From positions 1 through 7,314 of the forward strand of contig JACQUR010000433.1 in assembly GCA_016210245.1 (NCBI GenBank): a stretch of DNA of 7,314 bases, in the 5' to 3' direction. The stretch's first letter is position 1. The number at the start of each line of letters is the position of its first letter. A program made the position numbers and the translations under genes. Of this stretch, positions 1 to 6,033 are shown piece by piece. Source of the DNA: Chloroflexota bacterium. Its GTDB lineage: Bacteria > Chloroflexota > UBA6077 > JACQUR01. The notes below the pieces were generated by a model. It ran no database searches, was not told the origin of the DNA, and saw only the letters and a program-made list of their open reading frames with translations.

Positions 1-94
1 GAGAGGGGATTTCCTTCCCTCACCCTGGCCGTCTCCCAGGGGGAGAGGGGATTTCCTTCCCTCACCCTGGCCGTCTTCCAGAGAGAGAGGGGAT
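1..94. repeat. REP-like 42-bp tandem repeat, 2.2 copies
   Basis: Two near-identical 42-bp units start at 1 and 43, and a third partial copy (GAGAGGGGAT) starts at 85. Each unit contains GAGAGGGGATTTCCTTCCCT followed by CACCCTGGCCGTCT. A perfect 6-bp stem TCTCCC (32-37) / GGGAGA (41-46) encloses the loop AGG. An alternative stem pairs GAGGGGA (45-51) with TTCCCTC (57-63), with one G-U pair. This resembles the dispersed palindromic REP-type repeats built on a CCCTCACCC...CTCCC..GGGAGAGGG core that I recall from many high-GC genomes. The period is a multiple of three and the units contain no stop in the frame of the downstream gene, so that frame stays open to the left edge. No separate promoter is recognisable here. 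Confidence 0.8.
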
Positions 95-533
95 GGCCCG
101 CAGCCGCGAGCCACGCCTGGTGCTGGCGCCGCCGGCCGGTGGGCGACAGACGCGGGAGGCGCCCACGGGGTTCGCCAGCGCTTCGTCAACCGCGGCTCGG
201 AGCGCGAGCCGCGCGGCGATGCCCGGTTCCCCCGCTGCTCCAGCCGCCCCTGCGCTCGCCCTTGTCCACGCGGCCCCGGCCGCCCGCCAGGCCGGCCCGT
301 CGGCGGGCGGCGTTTCCGCCGTGGTCCAGCGGACGACGGATGTCCCGACCGGCGCGATCCAGCGAGCCCAGGAACCCGAGGGGACGAGCGGAGAAGCCCA
401 GGCGGATAACCTGCCCGACAGCCAGGGGTCGGAGCTGACCCACACCGACATGGCCCGTCTGGCCGACGAGGTCTTCGATATTCTGCGCTGGCGGCTCGCG
501 GCCGAGCGCGAGCGGCTGATGGGCTGGGGGTAA
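93..533 (+). CDS. Small Ala/Pro-rich protein with C-terminal helix, first gene of eCIS baseplate operon
   Basis: This 146-residue protein is not confidently assigned to a named family. Residues 1-110 are low-complexity, rich in Ala, Pro, Gly and Ser and probably disordered, with two VQR/IQR-type tripeptides (VVQR 77-80, AIQR 88-91). Residues 116-142 form a charged amphipathic helix (LADEVFDILRWRLAAERERL). From memory, short proteins with a disordered N-terminus and a final Arg/Glu-rich helix often sit just before the LysM adaptor in eCIS clusters, where they may link tube or sheath to baseplate; that role is inferred. The stop lies 3 nt before the next ATG, so the two are probably translationally coupled. 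The start is uncertain: ATG 93 is the end of the third repeat copy, with purine-rich GAGAGAGAGGGG directly against it and no normal spacing. GTG 120 is an alternative, and the frame is open to the left edge, so the gene could begin outside the window. There is no signal peptide or membrane segment. Confidence 0.7.
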   Translation: MARSREPRLVLAPPAGGRQTREAPTGFASASSTAARSASRAAMPGSPAAPAAPALALVHAAPAARQAGPSAGGVSAVVQRTTDVPTGAIQRAQEPEGTSGEAQADNLPDSQGSELTHTDMARLADEVFDILRWRLAAERERLMGWG

Positions 534-536
534 GAC

Positions 537-1181
537 ATGGCGCTCCAGAAGGGCAAGTTCTACAATGCCGACACCAAGTCCGAGGTGGTCACCTGCCACT
601 TCAATCCGGACGAGCTGTCGCTCAGCAAGACCAACCAGTGGAACCAGAAGCAGGTGGCCGGGTCCAACCTGCCGGACGTGACCTTCGGCGGCGAGGGCCC
701 GCAGCAGCTCCAGATGAAGCTCGTCTTCGATAGCTACGAGAAGCGAAGCGACGTGCGCGATGCCACGGGCAAGCTGCTCAAGCTGATGCAGGCCCCGGAC
801 GGGAAGAACGACTCCCGCCCGCCCCACGTGGAGTTCGGCTGGGGCCAGTTCCGCAGCTTCCGGGCGGTGCTCACCCAGTTCAGCCAGACCTTCACCCTCT
901 TCCTGGAGAACGGCACTCCGGTGCGGGCCAACGTCCAGGTGACGCTCCAGGAGGTGCCCAAGGGGACCAGCGCCAATCGCGAGCGCGGCCAGAACCCCAC
1001 CTCCGTGGCCATCGGCGCCCGCCGCGTGCGCGTGGTCCAGCCGGGCGACACCCTGGACCTCCTGGCCGCCCAGGAGCTGGGCGACCCAACCGCGTGGCGG
1101 GTCCTGGCCGAGGCCAACCAGCTCGACGATCCGCGGCGGCTGCAGCCCGGCCAGATGCTGCTCATCCCATCCGAGTTCTAG
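537..1181 (+). CDS. CIS tube/LysM adaptor protein (Afp7/Pvc7-like)
   Basis: This 214-residue protein is a two-domain tail protein that in contractile injection systems connects the inner tube to the spike/baseplate hub. Residues 1 to about 145 match the CIS-tube type domain: an early FNPDELSLSK motif (22-31), the central GGEGPQQLQMKLVFDSY region (51-67), PPHVEFGWG (95-103), and strands running to VQVTLQEV (133-140). After a polar linker comes one LysM domain (about 164-211), with VVQPGDTLDLLAAQELGD, WRVLAEANQLDDPRRLQPGQ and the closing LLIP. LysM domains often bind peptidoglycan, but in this family the domain is structural. Domain order and length fit the family. The start ATG lies 3 nt after the previous stop, with only a weak G-rich ribosome binding site (GGGGGTAAG), consistent with coupling. 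VgrG follows after 12 nt, the usual order. Confidence 0.95.
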   Translation: MALQKGKFYNADTKSEVVTCHFNPDELSLSKTNQWNQKQVAGSNLPDVTFGGEGPQQLQMKLVFDSYEKRSDVRDATGKLLKLMQAPDGKNDSRPPHVEFGWGQFRSFRAVLTQFSQTFTLFLENGTPVRANVQVTLQEVPKGTSANRERGQNPTSVAIGARRVRVVQPGDTLDLLAAQELGDPTAWRVLAEANQLDDPRRLQPGQMLLIPSEF

Positions 1182-1183
1182 CT

Positions 1184-1196
1184 GGAGGAGCAAGTG
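1184..1196 (+). promoter_or_regulatory. Ribosome binding site deciding the GTG start of the spike gene
   Basis: GGAGGAG at 1184-1190 lies just after the TAG of the LysM gene (1179-1181) and just before GTG 1194. No ATG lies nearby in frame, and the conserved N-terminal domain begins shortly after, so GTG is the supported start. Confidence 0.8.
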
Positions 1197-2936
1197 CCCG
1201 GCGACGATAAGCGCAGCCAGCTCTCGCCCCTCAAGATCAAGCTCAACGGCTCGGACCTCCCGACCGACGAGATCTTCCAGGTGGTGGACGTCACGGCCGA
1301 CCAGGACCTGTTCCTGCCCAGCGCCTGCACCATCCGGCTGCGCGACGTCTACGACAAGCCCTCCCAGGAAGAGCAGGGCTTCGCCCGCCTGCTCGACAAG
1401 GATCGCTTCAAGATCGGCGCCGGCATCGAGGTCCTGCTGGGGCGCGAATCCTCCCCGGCCTCGGTGTTCAAGGGCGAGGTCACCTCCATCGAGCTGGAGT
1501 TCGAGCAGGACGGGTCGCCGCTCATCACGGTCCGCGGCTACGATAAGTCGCACCGCCTGCGCCGCGAGCGCAAGACCCGCACCTTCACCGACGTCTCCGA
1601 CAGCGACCTGGCGAGCAAGATCGCGCGCGACCACGGCCTCTCGCCGAAGACGAGCTCCACCTCGGTGGTTCATAAGCACATCTTCCAGGACAACCAGACC
1701 GACTGGGAGTTCTTGCAGGCCCGCGCCAACCGCGTGGGCTACGAGCTGTTCGTACGCGACAGCGACCTCCACTTCCGCAAGCCGTCGGCCAGCGAGGAGG
1801 CAGCGGAGCAGGAGTTGGGCAAGACCCTCCACCAGCTCCACGTGCGGATGATGGCCAGCGCCCAGGTCGAGCAGGTGGAGGTGCAGGGCTGGGACCCCGG
1901 CAGCAAGCGCCAGGTGGCCGGCCAGGCCAAGTCGGCCACGGTCAAGGCCTCCATCGGCGAGAGCAACACCGGCGCGGCCCTGGCCAAGCGCGGCTTCAGC
2001 AAACCGGGCAAGTTCGTGGTGGCGGAGGAGCCGGTCACCACCGCCAACGAGGCCAAGGCGCTGGCCCAGGCGCTCTACGACGAGATCGCCGGCGACTTCC
2101 TCCAGGTGGAGGGGGTCTGTCTGGGCAATCCATCCATCGCCCCGGGCAAGATGCTGCCCATCAAGGGGGTGAGTAAGCGCCTGGATGGCAAGTACTATCT
2201 CTCGGCGGTCACCCACCGGCTGACCCATCGCGACGGCTACCAGACCCAGTTCAAGGTGAACGGGCGGCGGCCGACCACCCTGGCCGGGCTGTTGAACGGC
2301 CACGGTGCTGGCAACCGCGGCGAGCTGCCCAACCCACATCCCGGCGTGGTGGTGGGCCTGGTGACCAACAACAAAGACCCCGACAACCACGGGCGGGTCA
2401 AGGTCAAGTTCCCCTGGCTGTCCGACAAGGAGGAGAGCGCCTGGGCGCGGGTGGCCTCGCCCATGGCCGGCGCCAGCCGCGGGTTCTATTTCCTGCCCGA
2501 GGTCAACGACGAGGTGCTGGTGGCCTTCGAGCACGGTGACATCAATCGCCCGTGCGTGGTCGGGGCGGTCTGGAACGGCAAGGACAGCCCGCCCAAGCCC
2601 GCCGACCAGGTCATCGGCGGAACGGGCAAGGTGAACGAGCGCATCATCAAGTCGCGCCTCGGCCATACCATCATCCTGGACGACTCCGACCAGTCGCCCA
2701 GCATCACCATCGTGGACAAGACCGGCAAGAACAGCATCAAGATCGACGCCCAGACCAACGCGATCACCGTAAAGTCGGACGCCAATGTGACGGTGGAGGC
2801 CAAGGCGCAACTGGTGCTCAAGGGCGCGCAGGTGACCATCGAGTCGAGCGGCCCCCTGAAGCTCAAGGGTGCAGTGGGGAACATCGAGACCAGCGGCCCG
2901 CTGACCGTCAAGGGCGCGATGATCAAGCTCAACTAG
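1194..2936 (+). CDS. VgrG-like spike protein (Afp8/Pvc8-like; gp27-gp5 fusion)
   Basis: This 580-residue protein is the trimeric central hub and membrane-piercing spike of the particle. Residues 12 to about 355 are the gp27/phage late control D-like hub, with typical segments ITVRGYDKSHRLRRERKTRTF (split at 111-131), DLASKIARDHGLS (138-150), a DWEFLQARANRVGYELFV stretch (170-187) and the end of the domain at TQFKVNGRRPT. Residues 383-463 are the gp5-type OB fold (GVVVGLVTNNKDPDNHGRVK, then WARVASPMAGASRGFYFLPE and DEVLVAFEHGD...RPCVVGAVWNG). Residues 485-580 are a beta-helical needle, starting SRLGHTIILDD and ending with a 15-residue repeat that begins KGA at 543, 558 and 573. There is no lysozyme domain and no C-terminal effector extension. 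The start is GTG with a strong GGAGGAG. The gp25-like gene follows after 30 nt. T6SS VgrG is related, but the LysM, J and gpI neighbours favour eCIS. Confidence 0.95.
   Translation: MPGDDKRSQLSPLKIKLNGSDLPTDEIFQVVDVTADQDLFLPSACTIRLRDVYDKPSQEEQGFARLLDKDRFKIGAGIEVLLGRESSPASVFKGEVTSIELEFEQDGSPLITVRGYDKSHRLRRERKTRTFTDVSDSDLASKIARDHGLSPKTSSTSVVHKHIFQDNQTDWEFLQARANRVGYELFVRDSDLHFRKPSASEEAAEQELGKTLHQLHVRMMASAQVEQVEVQGWDPGSKRQVAGQAKSATVKASIGESNTGAALAKRGFSKPGKFVVAEEPVTTANEAKALAQALYDEIAGDFLQVEGVCLGNPSIAPGKMLPIKGVSKRLDGKYYLSAVTHRLTHRDGYQTQFKVNGRRPTTLAGLLNGHGAGNRGELPNPHPGVVVGLVTNNKDPDNHGRVKVKFPWLSDKEESAWARVASPMAGASRGFYFLPEVNDEVLVAFEHGDINRPCVVGAVWNGKDSPPKPADQVIGGTGKVNERIIKSRLGHTIILDDSDQSPSITIVDKTGKNSIKIDAQTNAITVKSDANVTVEAKAQLVLKGAQVTIESSGPLKLKGAVGNIETSGPLTVKGAMIKLN
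2820..2933 (+). repeat. 45-bp degenerate repeat coding for the spike needle
   Basis: The end of the spike gene encodes units of 15 residues: KGAQVTIESSGPLKL (543-557), KGAVGNIETSGPLTV (558-572) and the partial KGAMIKLN (573-580). Alternating hydrophobic and polar residues with Gly/Pro turns fit triple-stranded beta-helix coils that end in a flat tip. The DNA copies are diverged, so this is a protein-level repeat rather than a recent duplication. Confidence 0.75.
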
Positions 2937-2966
2937 CGAACGAGCAAACGCGGGAGGCGAGGCACC

Positions 2967-3383
2967 ATGGCGAATCCCGGGCAAGGCCGGGTCGACTTCA
3001 TCGGCACACGCTGGGGGTTCCCGCTGCGCGTCAACGGTCGCGGCGGCATCGACATGTCGCGCGGGGCAAGCGCGGTCGAGGAGGCCCTCTTCCTGCTGCT
3101 GTCCACCCCGATCGGCGAGCGGCGGATGCGGCCGGACTTCGGCTGCGGCATCCACGACTTCGTCTTCGCCACCAACGACCCGACGACCCACGGCCTGATC
3201 CGGCACCAGGTGCTGGAGGCGATCGCCCTCTGGGAGCCGCGCGTGGAGGTCGTGGACGTCCGGGTGTGGCCCGACCCCGATGAGCCGGCCCGTGTGCTGG
3301 TGGACATCGACTACGCCCTGCGCGCCACCAACGAGCGGCGAAACCTCGTCTACCCGTTCTACGTGATCCCCGGCGAGGAATAA
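2967..3383 (+). CDS. gp25-like baseplate wedge protein (Afp9/Pvc9-like)
   Basis: This 138-residue protein belongs to the GPW/gp25 family, the protein that links the first sheath ring to the baseplate wedges and is thought to nucleate sheath assembly. The diagnostic core is at residues 32-70: RGASAVEEALFLLLSTPIGE followed by RRMRPDFGCGIHDFVFA. Next come a helix (HGLIRHQVLEAIALWEPRVEV, 75-95) and beta strands (VVDVRVW, ARVLVDIDYALRATNERRNLVYPFYV). Length is typical. The start ATG follows a GGGAGGCGAGG purine tract at 2952-2962. In Afp and PVC a PAAR tip gene usually follows; here the next gene, 22 nt away, is the J-like protein. Confidence 0.95.
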   Translation: MANPGQGRVDFIGTRWGFPLRVNGRGGIDMSRGASAVEEALFLLLSTPIGERRMRPDFGCGIHDFVFATNDPTTHGLIRHQVLEAIALWEPRVEVVDVRVWPDPDEPARVLVDIDYALRATNERRNLVYPFYVIPGEE

Positions 3384-3405
3384 CAGAGGTCCGAGGAGAG
3401 AGCGG

Positions 3406-5409
3406 ATGCCACTGCCAACCCCGAACCTGGACGACCGCAGGTTCCAGGACATCCTGGACGAGGCGCGGCGGCGCATTCCTCTGTACTGTCCGGAGTGGAC
3501 GGACCACAACCTGACCGACCCCGGCATCACGCTGCTCGAGCTGTTCGCGTGGATGACCGATCTGCTGCTGTACCGGCTGAACCGCGTCCCCGACAAGAAC
3601 TACGTGAAGTTCCTGGAGTTGCTTGGCGTCCGCCTGCAAACGGCTCGCCCCGCCGTCGCCGAGCTGATCTTCCGCCTCACTGCGCCCCAGCCGGTGGACG
3701 TAGCCATCCCCCAGCGAACCGAGGTGGGCACCATCCGCACCGAGACCCAGGAGTCCACCACCTTCACCACCGACGAGGAGCTGGCCATCCGCGTGCCGCA
3801 GTTGACGCAGTTGCTGGCGGCACGCGGAGGCAGCCGCTTCCACGACTACCGGGAGGCGCTCGAGGACGCCGCCCAGGGGCTCGGCGTCTTCAGCGAGATC
3901 CCACAGGAAGACGACGCCCTGTACTTCGGGTTCGGGAACGACCTGAAAGGGCACGCGCTGGCCTTCAGCCTCCAGTGTCGCATGGAAGGCGTGGGCGTGG
4001 ATCCCAAGAACCCGCCGATCGCCTGGGAGACCTGGGATGGCGTCGAGGGCCGCTGGGCGCGGCTCAAGGTAGACGAGGACTCCACCGGAGGCCTCAATCG
4101 CGACGGCGTGGTGATCCTGGATACCCCGCTCTACGCCGCCCCGACGGTGGTGGACGGCCGTGCAGCCTTCTGGGTCCGCTGCCGGCTGCTGCGGCCCCGC
4201 CCCGGCCAGCCTGGCTACAGCAGCAGCCCCCGTCTGAACGGGGTGCTGGTGGAGAGCCTGGGCGCCCGCACCATGGCCAGCCACAAGTTCAAGGTGTACG
4301 ACGAGGTGCTCGGCACCAGCGACGGCACGCCGGGCCAGAGCTTCCGGCTCGCGACGCTGCCGGTGCTCCCCCGCTCGGAGGGGGAGACGCTGGAAGTCCA
4401 GTGCGAGGACGGCACCTTCGAGCCGTGGACGGAGGTCTCCCACTTCGGCGCGTCCGGGCCGGACGATCCCCACTTCATGGTCGACGACGTGACCGGGACG
4501 GTGGAGCTGGGGCCGCGCATCCGCACCCCGCGTGGCCTGGAGCAGCAGTTCGGCCGGGTGCCGCCGTCCGGCCGGGTGCTGCGCTTCACCAGCTACATGA
4601 GCGGGGGCGGCGTGGAAGGCAACGTCGGCGCCAGGGCGCTGAGCGTGCTCAAGTCGTCGGTGCCCTACGTGGCCTGGGTGGCCAACTTCCAGCCCGCGTT
4701 TGGGGGCACCGACACGGAGGACCTCGAGCACGCCAAGTGGCGCGGGCCGCTCGTGCTGCGCACCTCCGAGCGGGCCGTGACGGTGGAGGACTTCGAGCGG
4801 TTGGCCCGCGAGGCCTCCTCGGCCGTGGCGCGCTCCCACTGCCTGCCGGTCGCCGCTCCCACGGACCGAGCGGCCCGCCCGCCGTCCGGGGCGGGGCCGG
4901 GGCTGGTCCGCGTGCTCCTGGTCCCCACCATACCGGACTCCGACGGACCGGTCCCACGCGACCGACTGGCACTCCCAGCCCGGGTGATCCAGGAGGTCCA
5001 GGCGCATCTCGACCGCCGCCGCCTGCTCACGTGCGAGCTGCTCATCGGCCCGCCCACGTACGTCTGGGTCCATGCCGCCGTCAAGGTGCTCGCGCAGCCG
5101 CAGGCCGACCGCGGGCGCGTGGCGAAGGCGGTCAGCTCCGCGCTCTACCGCTACCTGCACCCTATGGTCGGCGGCCCGGAGGGCACGGGCTGGCCCTTCG
5201 GCCGAGAGCTGATGGCGGGCGACATCTATGCGCGCCTCCAGCAGGTGGAGGACGTGGCGATGGTCGAGGAGGTGGTGCTGCACATGGTTGACCCGGACAG
5301 TGAGCGAATCGGGGCGCCGTTGTCGCGCCTCCCCCTGGAGCCCGACGCGCTGATCTGCTCGTGGGAGCACAGCGTCGAGGTCGAGTCGGTGGAGACGCGG
5401 TGGAAGTAG
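3406..5409 (+). CDS. Putative baseplate assembly protein, J/gp6-like (Afp11-like, TIGR02243 type)
   Basis: This 667-residue protein is the main structural wedge protein around the spike. The N-terminal signature is at residues 13-75: FQDILDEARRRIPLYCPEW, then TDHNLTDPGITLLELFAW and MTDLLLYRLNRVPDKNYVKF. Residues 84-300 hold beta-sandwich insertions (ALYFGFGNDLKGHALAFSLQ, then a DPKNPPIAWETWDG stretch and STGGLNRDGVVIL). The baseplate J core follows: a TGTVELGPRIRTP strand (363-375), YMSGGGVEGNVGARALSVL (397-415), FQPAFGGTDTEDLEHAKWRG (428-447) and LRTSERAVTVEDFERLAREA (451-470). A Pro/Ala-rich linker at 484-500 precedes the C-terminal alpha/beta domain (VRVLLVPTIP to VVLHMVDPDSERIG). Length is near that of single-J systems and shorter than Afp11. 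GAGGAG at 3393-3398, 7 nt before ATG, supports the start. The 3' end overlaps the next gene by 10 nt. Confidence 0.95.
   Translation: MPLPTPNLDDRRFQDILDEARRRIPLYCPEWTDHNLTDPGITLLELFAWMTDLLLYRLNRVPDKNYVKFLELLGVRLQTARPAVAELIFRLTAPQPVDVAIPQRTEVGTIRTETQESTTFTTDEELAIRVPQLTQLLAARGGSRFHDYREALEDAAQGLGVFSEIPQEDDALYFGFGNDLKGHALAFSLQCRMEGVGVDPKNPPIAWETWDGVEGRWARLKVDEDSTGGLNRDGVVILDTPLYAAPTVVDGRAAFWVRCRLLRPRPGQPGYSSSPRLNGVLVESLGARTMASHKFKVYDEVLGTSDGTPGQSFRLATLPVLPRSEGETLEVQCEDGTFEPWTEVSHFGASGPDDPHFMVDDVTGTVELGPRIRTPRGLEQQFGRVPPSGRVLRFTSYMSGGGVEGNVGARALSVLKSSVPYVAWVANFQPAFGGTDTEDLEHAKWRGPLVLRTSERAVTVEDFERLAREASSAVARSHCLPVAAPTDRAARPPSGAGPGLVRVLLVPTIPDSDGPVPRDRLALPARVIQEVQAHLDRRRLLTCELLIGPPTYVWVHAAVKVLAQPQADRGRVAKAVSSALYRYLHPMVGGPEGTGWPFGRELMAGDIYARLQQVEDVAMVEEVVLHMVDPDSERIGAPLSRLPLEPDALICSWEHSVEVESVETRWK
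5389..5402 (+). promoter_or_regulatory. Ribosome binding site and GTG start of the gpI-like gene, inside the end of the J-like gene
   Basis: GGTGGAGA at 5389-5396 precedes GTG 5400 by a normal spacing. A longer in-frame start at GTG 5361 would add 13 residues (Arg/Gly-rich, unconserved in appearance) and increase the overlap with the J-like gene to 49 nt, so 5400 is preferred. Confidence 0.7.
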
Positions 5410-6017
5410 GGAACGGCGCCGCCAACCAGCTCGTTCCCAGCTCGTGGGTGCAGTACCTGCCGGCGCCCTATCAGGCCGACCCGTTCCTCGGGCGCTTCCT
5501 GAAGATCTTCGAGAGCGTCCTGGCCCCGATCGAAGGCACGCTGGATACCCTGCCGTACTACTTCGATCCCCACGTCACGCCGGAGGAGTTCGTCCCCTGG
5601 CTGGCGTACTGGGTGGCTCAGGCGCTGGACGAGAACTGGCCGCTGGCCCGACGGCGCGACCTGGTCGCCCGCGCGGCCACCCTCCATCGCTGGCGGGGCA
5701 CCCGCTATGGCCTGCGCGAGTACATCCGCCTCTTTGTCGGACACGAGCCGCTGATCGTGGAGAACTTCGACGGTCTGCGCCTGGGCCAGGACGCGATCAT
5801 GGGCGTCACCACCCGCCTCGGCCAGCGGCGGCCCCATACCATCGCCGTGTTCGTCCTGGCCGAGCGGCCCGAGGAGGTCGACGAGCAGATCGTGCGGCGG
5901 ATCATCGAGGCCGAGAAGCCTGCCCACGTGGGCTACGTGCTGGAGGTCTGCCCAAGTCCACAGTTGACCGTTGACAGTCGCCAGTCTGCTGGGCTCCTGT
6001 CAACTGTCGACTCGTAG
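5400..6017 (+). CDS. Phage tail protein, gpI/TIGR02242-like baseplate component
   Basis: This 205-residue protein is a short baseplate protein of the P2 gpI / TIGR02242 type, which works next to the J-like protein in wedge assembly. Visible motifs: SSWVQYLPAPYQADPFLGRF (14-33), a FESVLAPIEGTLDTLPYYFDP stretch split at 37-57, EEFVPWLAYWVAQALDENW (62-80), the ARRRDLVARAATLHRWRGT region (83-101), and YGLREYIRLFVGHEPLIVEN (103-122). A second half with TIAVFVLAE and IVRRIIEAEKPAHVGYVLEV completes the conserved part near residue 183. The last 20 residues (186-205: SPQLTVDSRQSAGLLSTVDS) are encoded entirely by the heptad repeat region and look unconserved: the ancestral stop was probably lost and replaced by the TAG at 6015-6017. 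The GTG start overlaps the J-like gene by 10 nt. Confidence 0.93.
   Translation: MEVGNGAANQLVPSSWVQYLPAPYQADPFLGRFLKIFESVLAPIEGTLDTLPYYFDPHVTPEEFVPWLAYWVAQALDENWPLARRRDLVARAATLHRWRGTRYGLREYIRLFVGHEPLIVENFDGLRLGQDAIMGVTTRLGQRRPHTIAVFVLAERPEEVDEQIVRRIIEAEKPAHVGYVLEVCPSPQLTVDSRQSAGLLSTVDS
5955..6012. repeat. Degenerate heptanucleotide repeats (AGTCSAC) forming an inverted repeat
   Basis: Five consecutive heptads run 5955-5989: AGTCCAC, AGTTGAC, CGTTGAC, AGTCGCC, AGTCTGC. After a short spacer, 5999-6012 (GTCAACTGTCGACT) is the reverse complement of two such heptads. 5955-5968 pairs with 5999-6012 at 13 of 14 positions (mismatch 5959/6008), giving a long-loop hairpin. It lies inside the 3' end of the gpI-like gene, ends 3 nt before its stop codon and 3 nt before the next gene's AGGGAG site (6016-6021). 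There is no T tract, so an intrinsic terminator is unlikely; effects on RNA stability or translation are possible. The style recalls the short tandem heptamer (STRR) repeats known in cyanobacteria. Confidence 0.8.
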
Positions 6018-6033
6018 GGAGTAGCACTCAATG
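6016..6033 (+). promoter_or_regulatory. Ribosome binding site of the DUF4159 fusion gene, overlapping the previous stop codon
   Basis: AGGGAG at 6016-6021 uses the last two bases of the TAG stop (6015-6017) and lies 9 nt before ATG 6031. Ribosomes finishing the upstream gene would unfold the adjacent hairpin and expose this site, which suggests translational coupling. Confidence 0.65.

Noticed and set aside
1..94. Intrinsic terminator of an upstream gene
   Set aside because: The stems are short and duplicated, and no T tract follows on either strand; a REP-type repeat explains the sequence better.
537..1181. Peptidoglycan hydrolase or cell-wall binding enzyme, suggested by LysM
   Set aside because: There is no catalytic domain; the N-terminal CIS-tube type domain and the neighbours show a structural tail role.
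186..3596. Very long minus-strand open frame (1136 codons) opposite five genes
   Set aside because: It lacks any recognisable domain and is repetitive in Leu, Val, His, Gly and Ala. It mirrors the GC-rich wobble positions of the + strand genes, which carry clear family motifs. It is a shadow frame.
4553..4583. Short direct repeat (CCGGCCGGGTGC-like, twice) in the J-like gene
   Set aside because: It encodes FGRVPPSGRVLRF within a conserved region and is explained by GC-rich codon use.
3495..5291. Second + strand frame of 598 codons inside the J-like gene
   Set aside because: Its product is Arg/Pro/Gly/Ala-rich and low in complexity, typical of an out-of-frame reading of GC-rich coding DNA; the J-like frame has many conserved motifs.
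3031..5370. Minus-strand open frame of 779 codons opposite the gp25-like and J-like genes
   Set aside because: Same cause: complementary frame of strongly GC-biased codons, no motifs, and no sensible gene spacing.
5361..5399. Longer start (GTG 5361) for the gpI-like protein
   Set aside because: It adds an Arg/Gly-rich stretch that does not resemble the family and overlaps the J-like gene by 49 nt, while GTG 5400 has a well-spaced GGTGGAGA.
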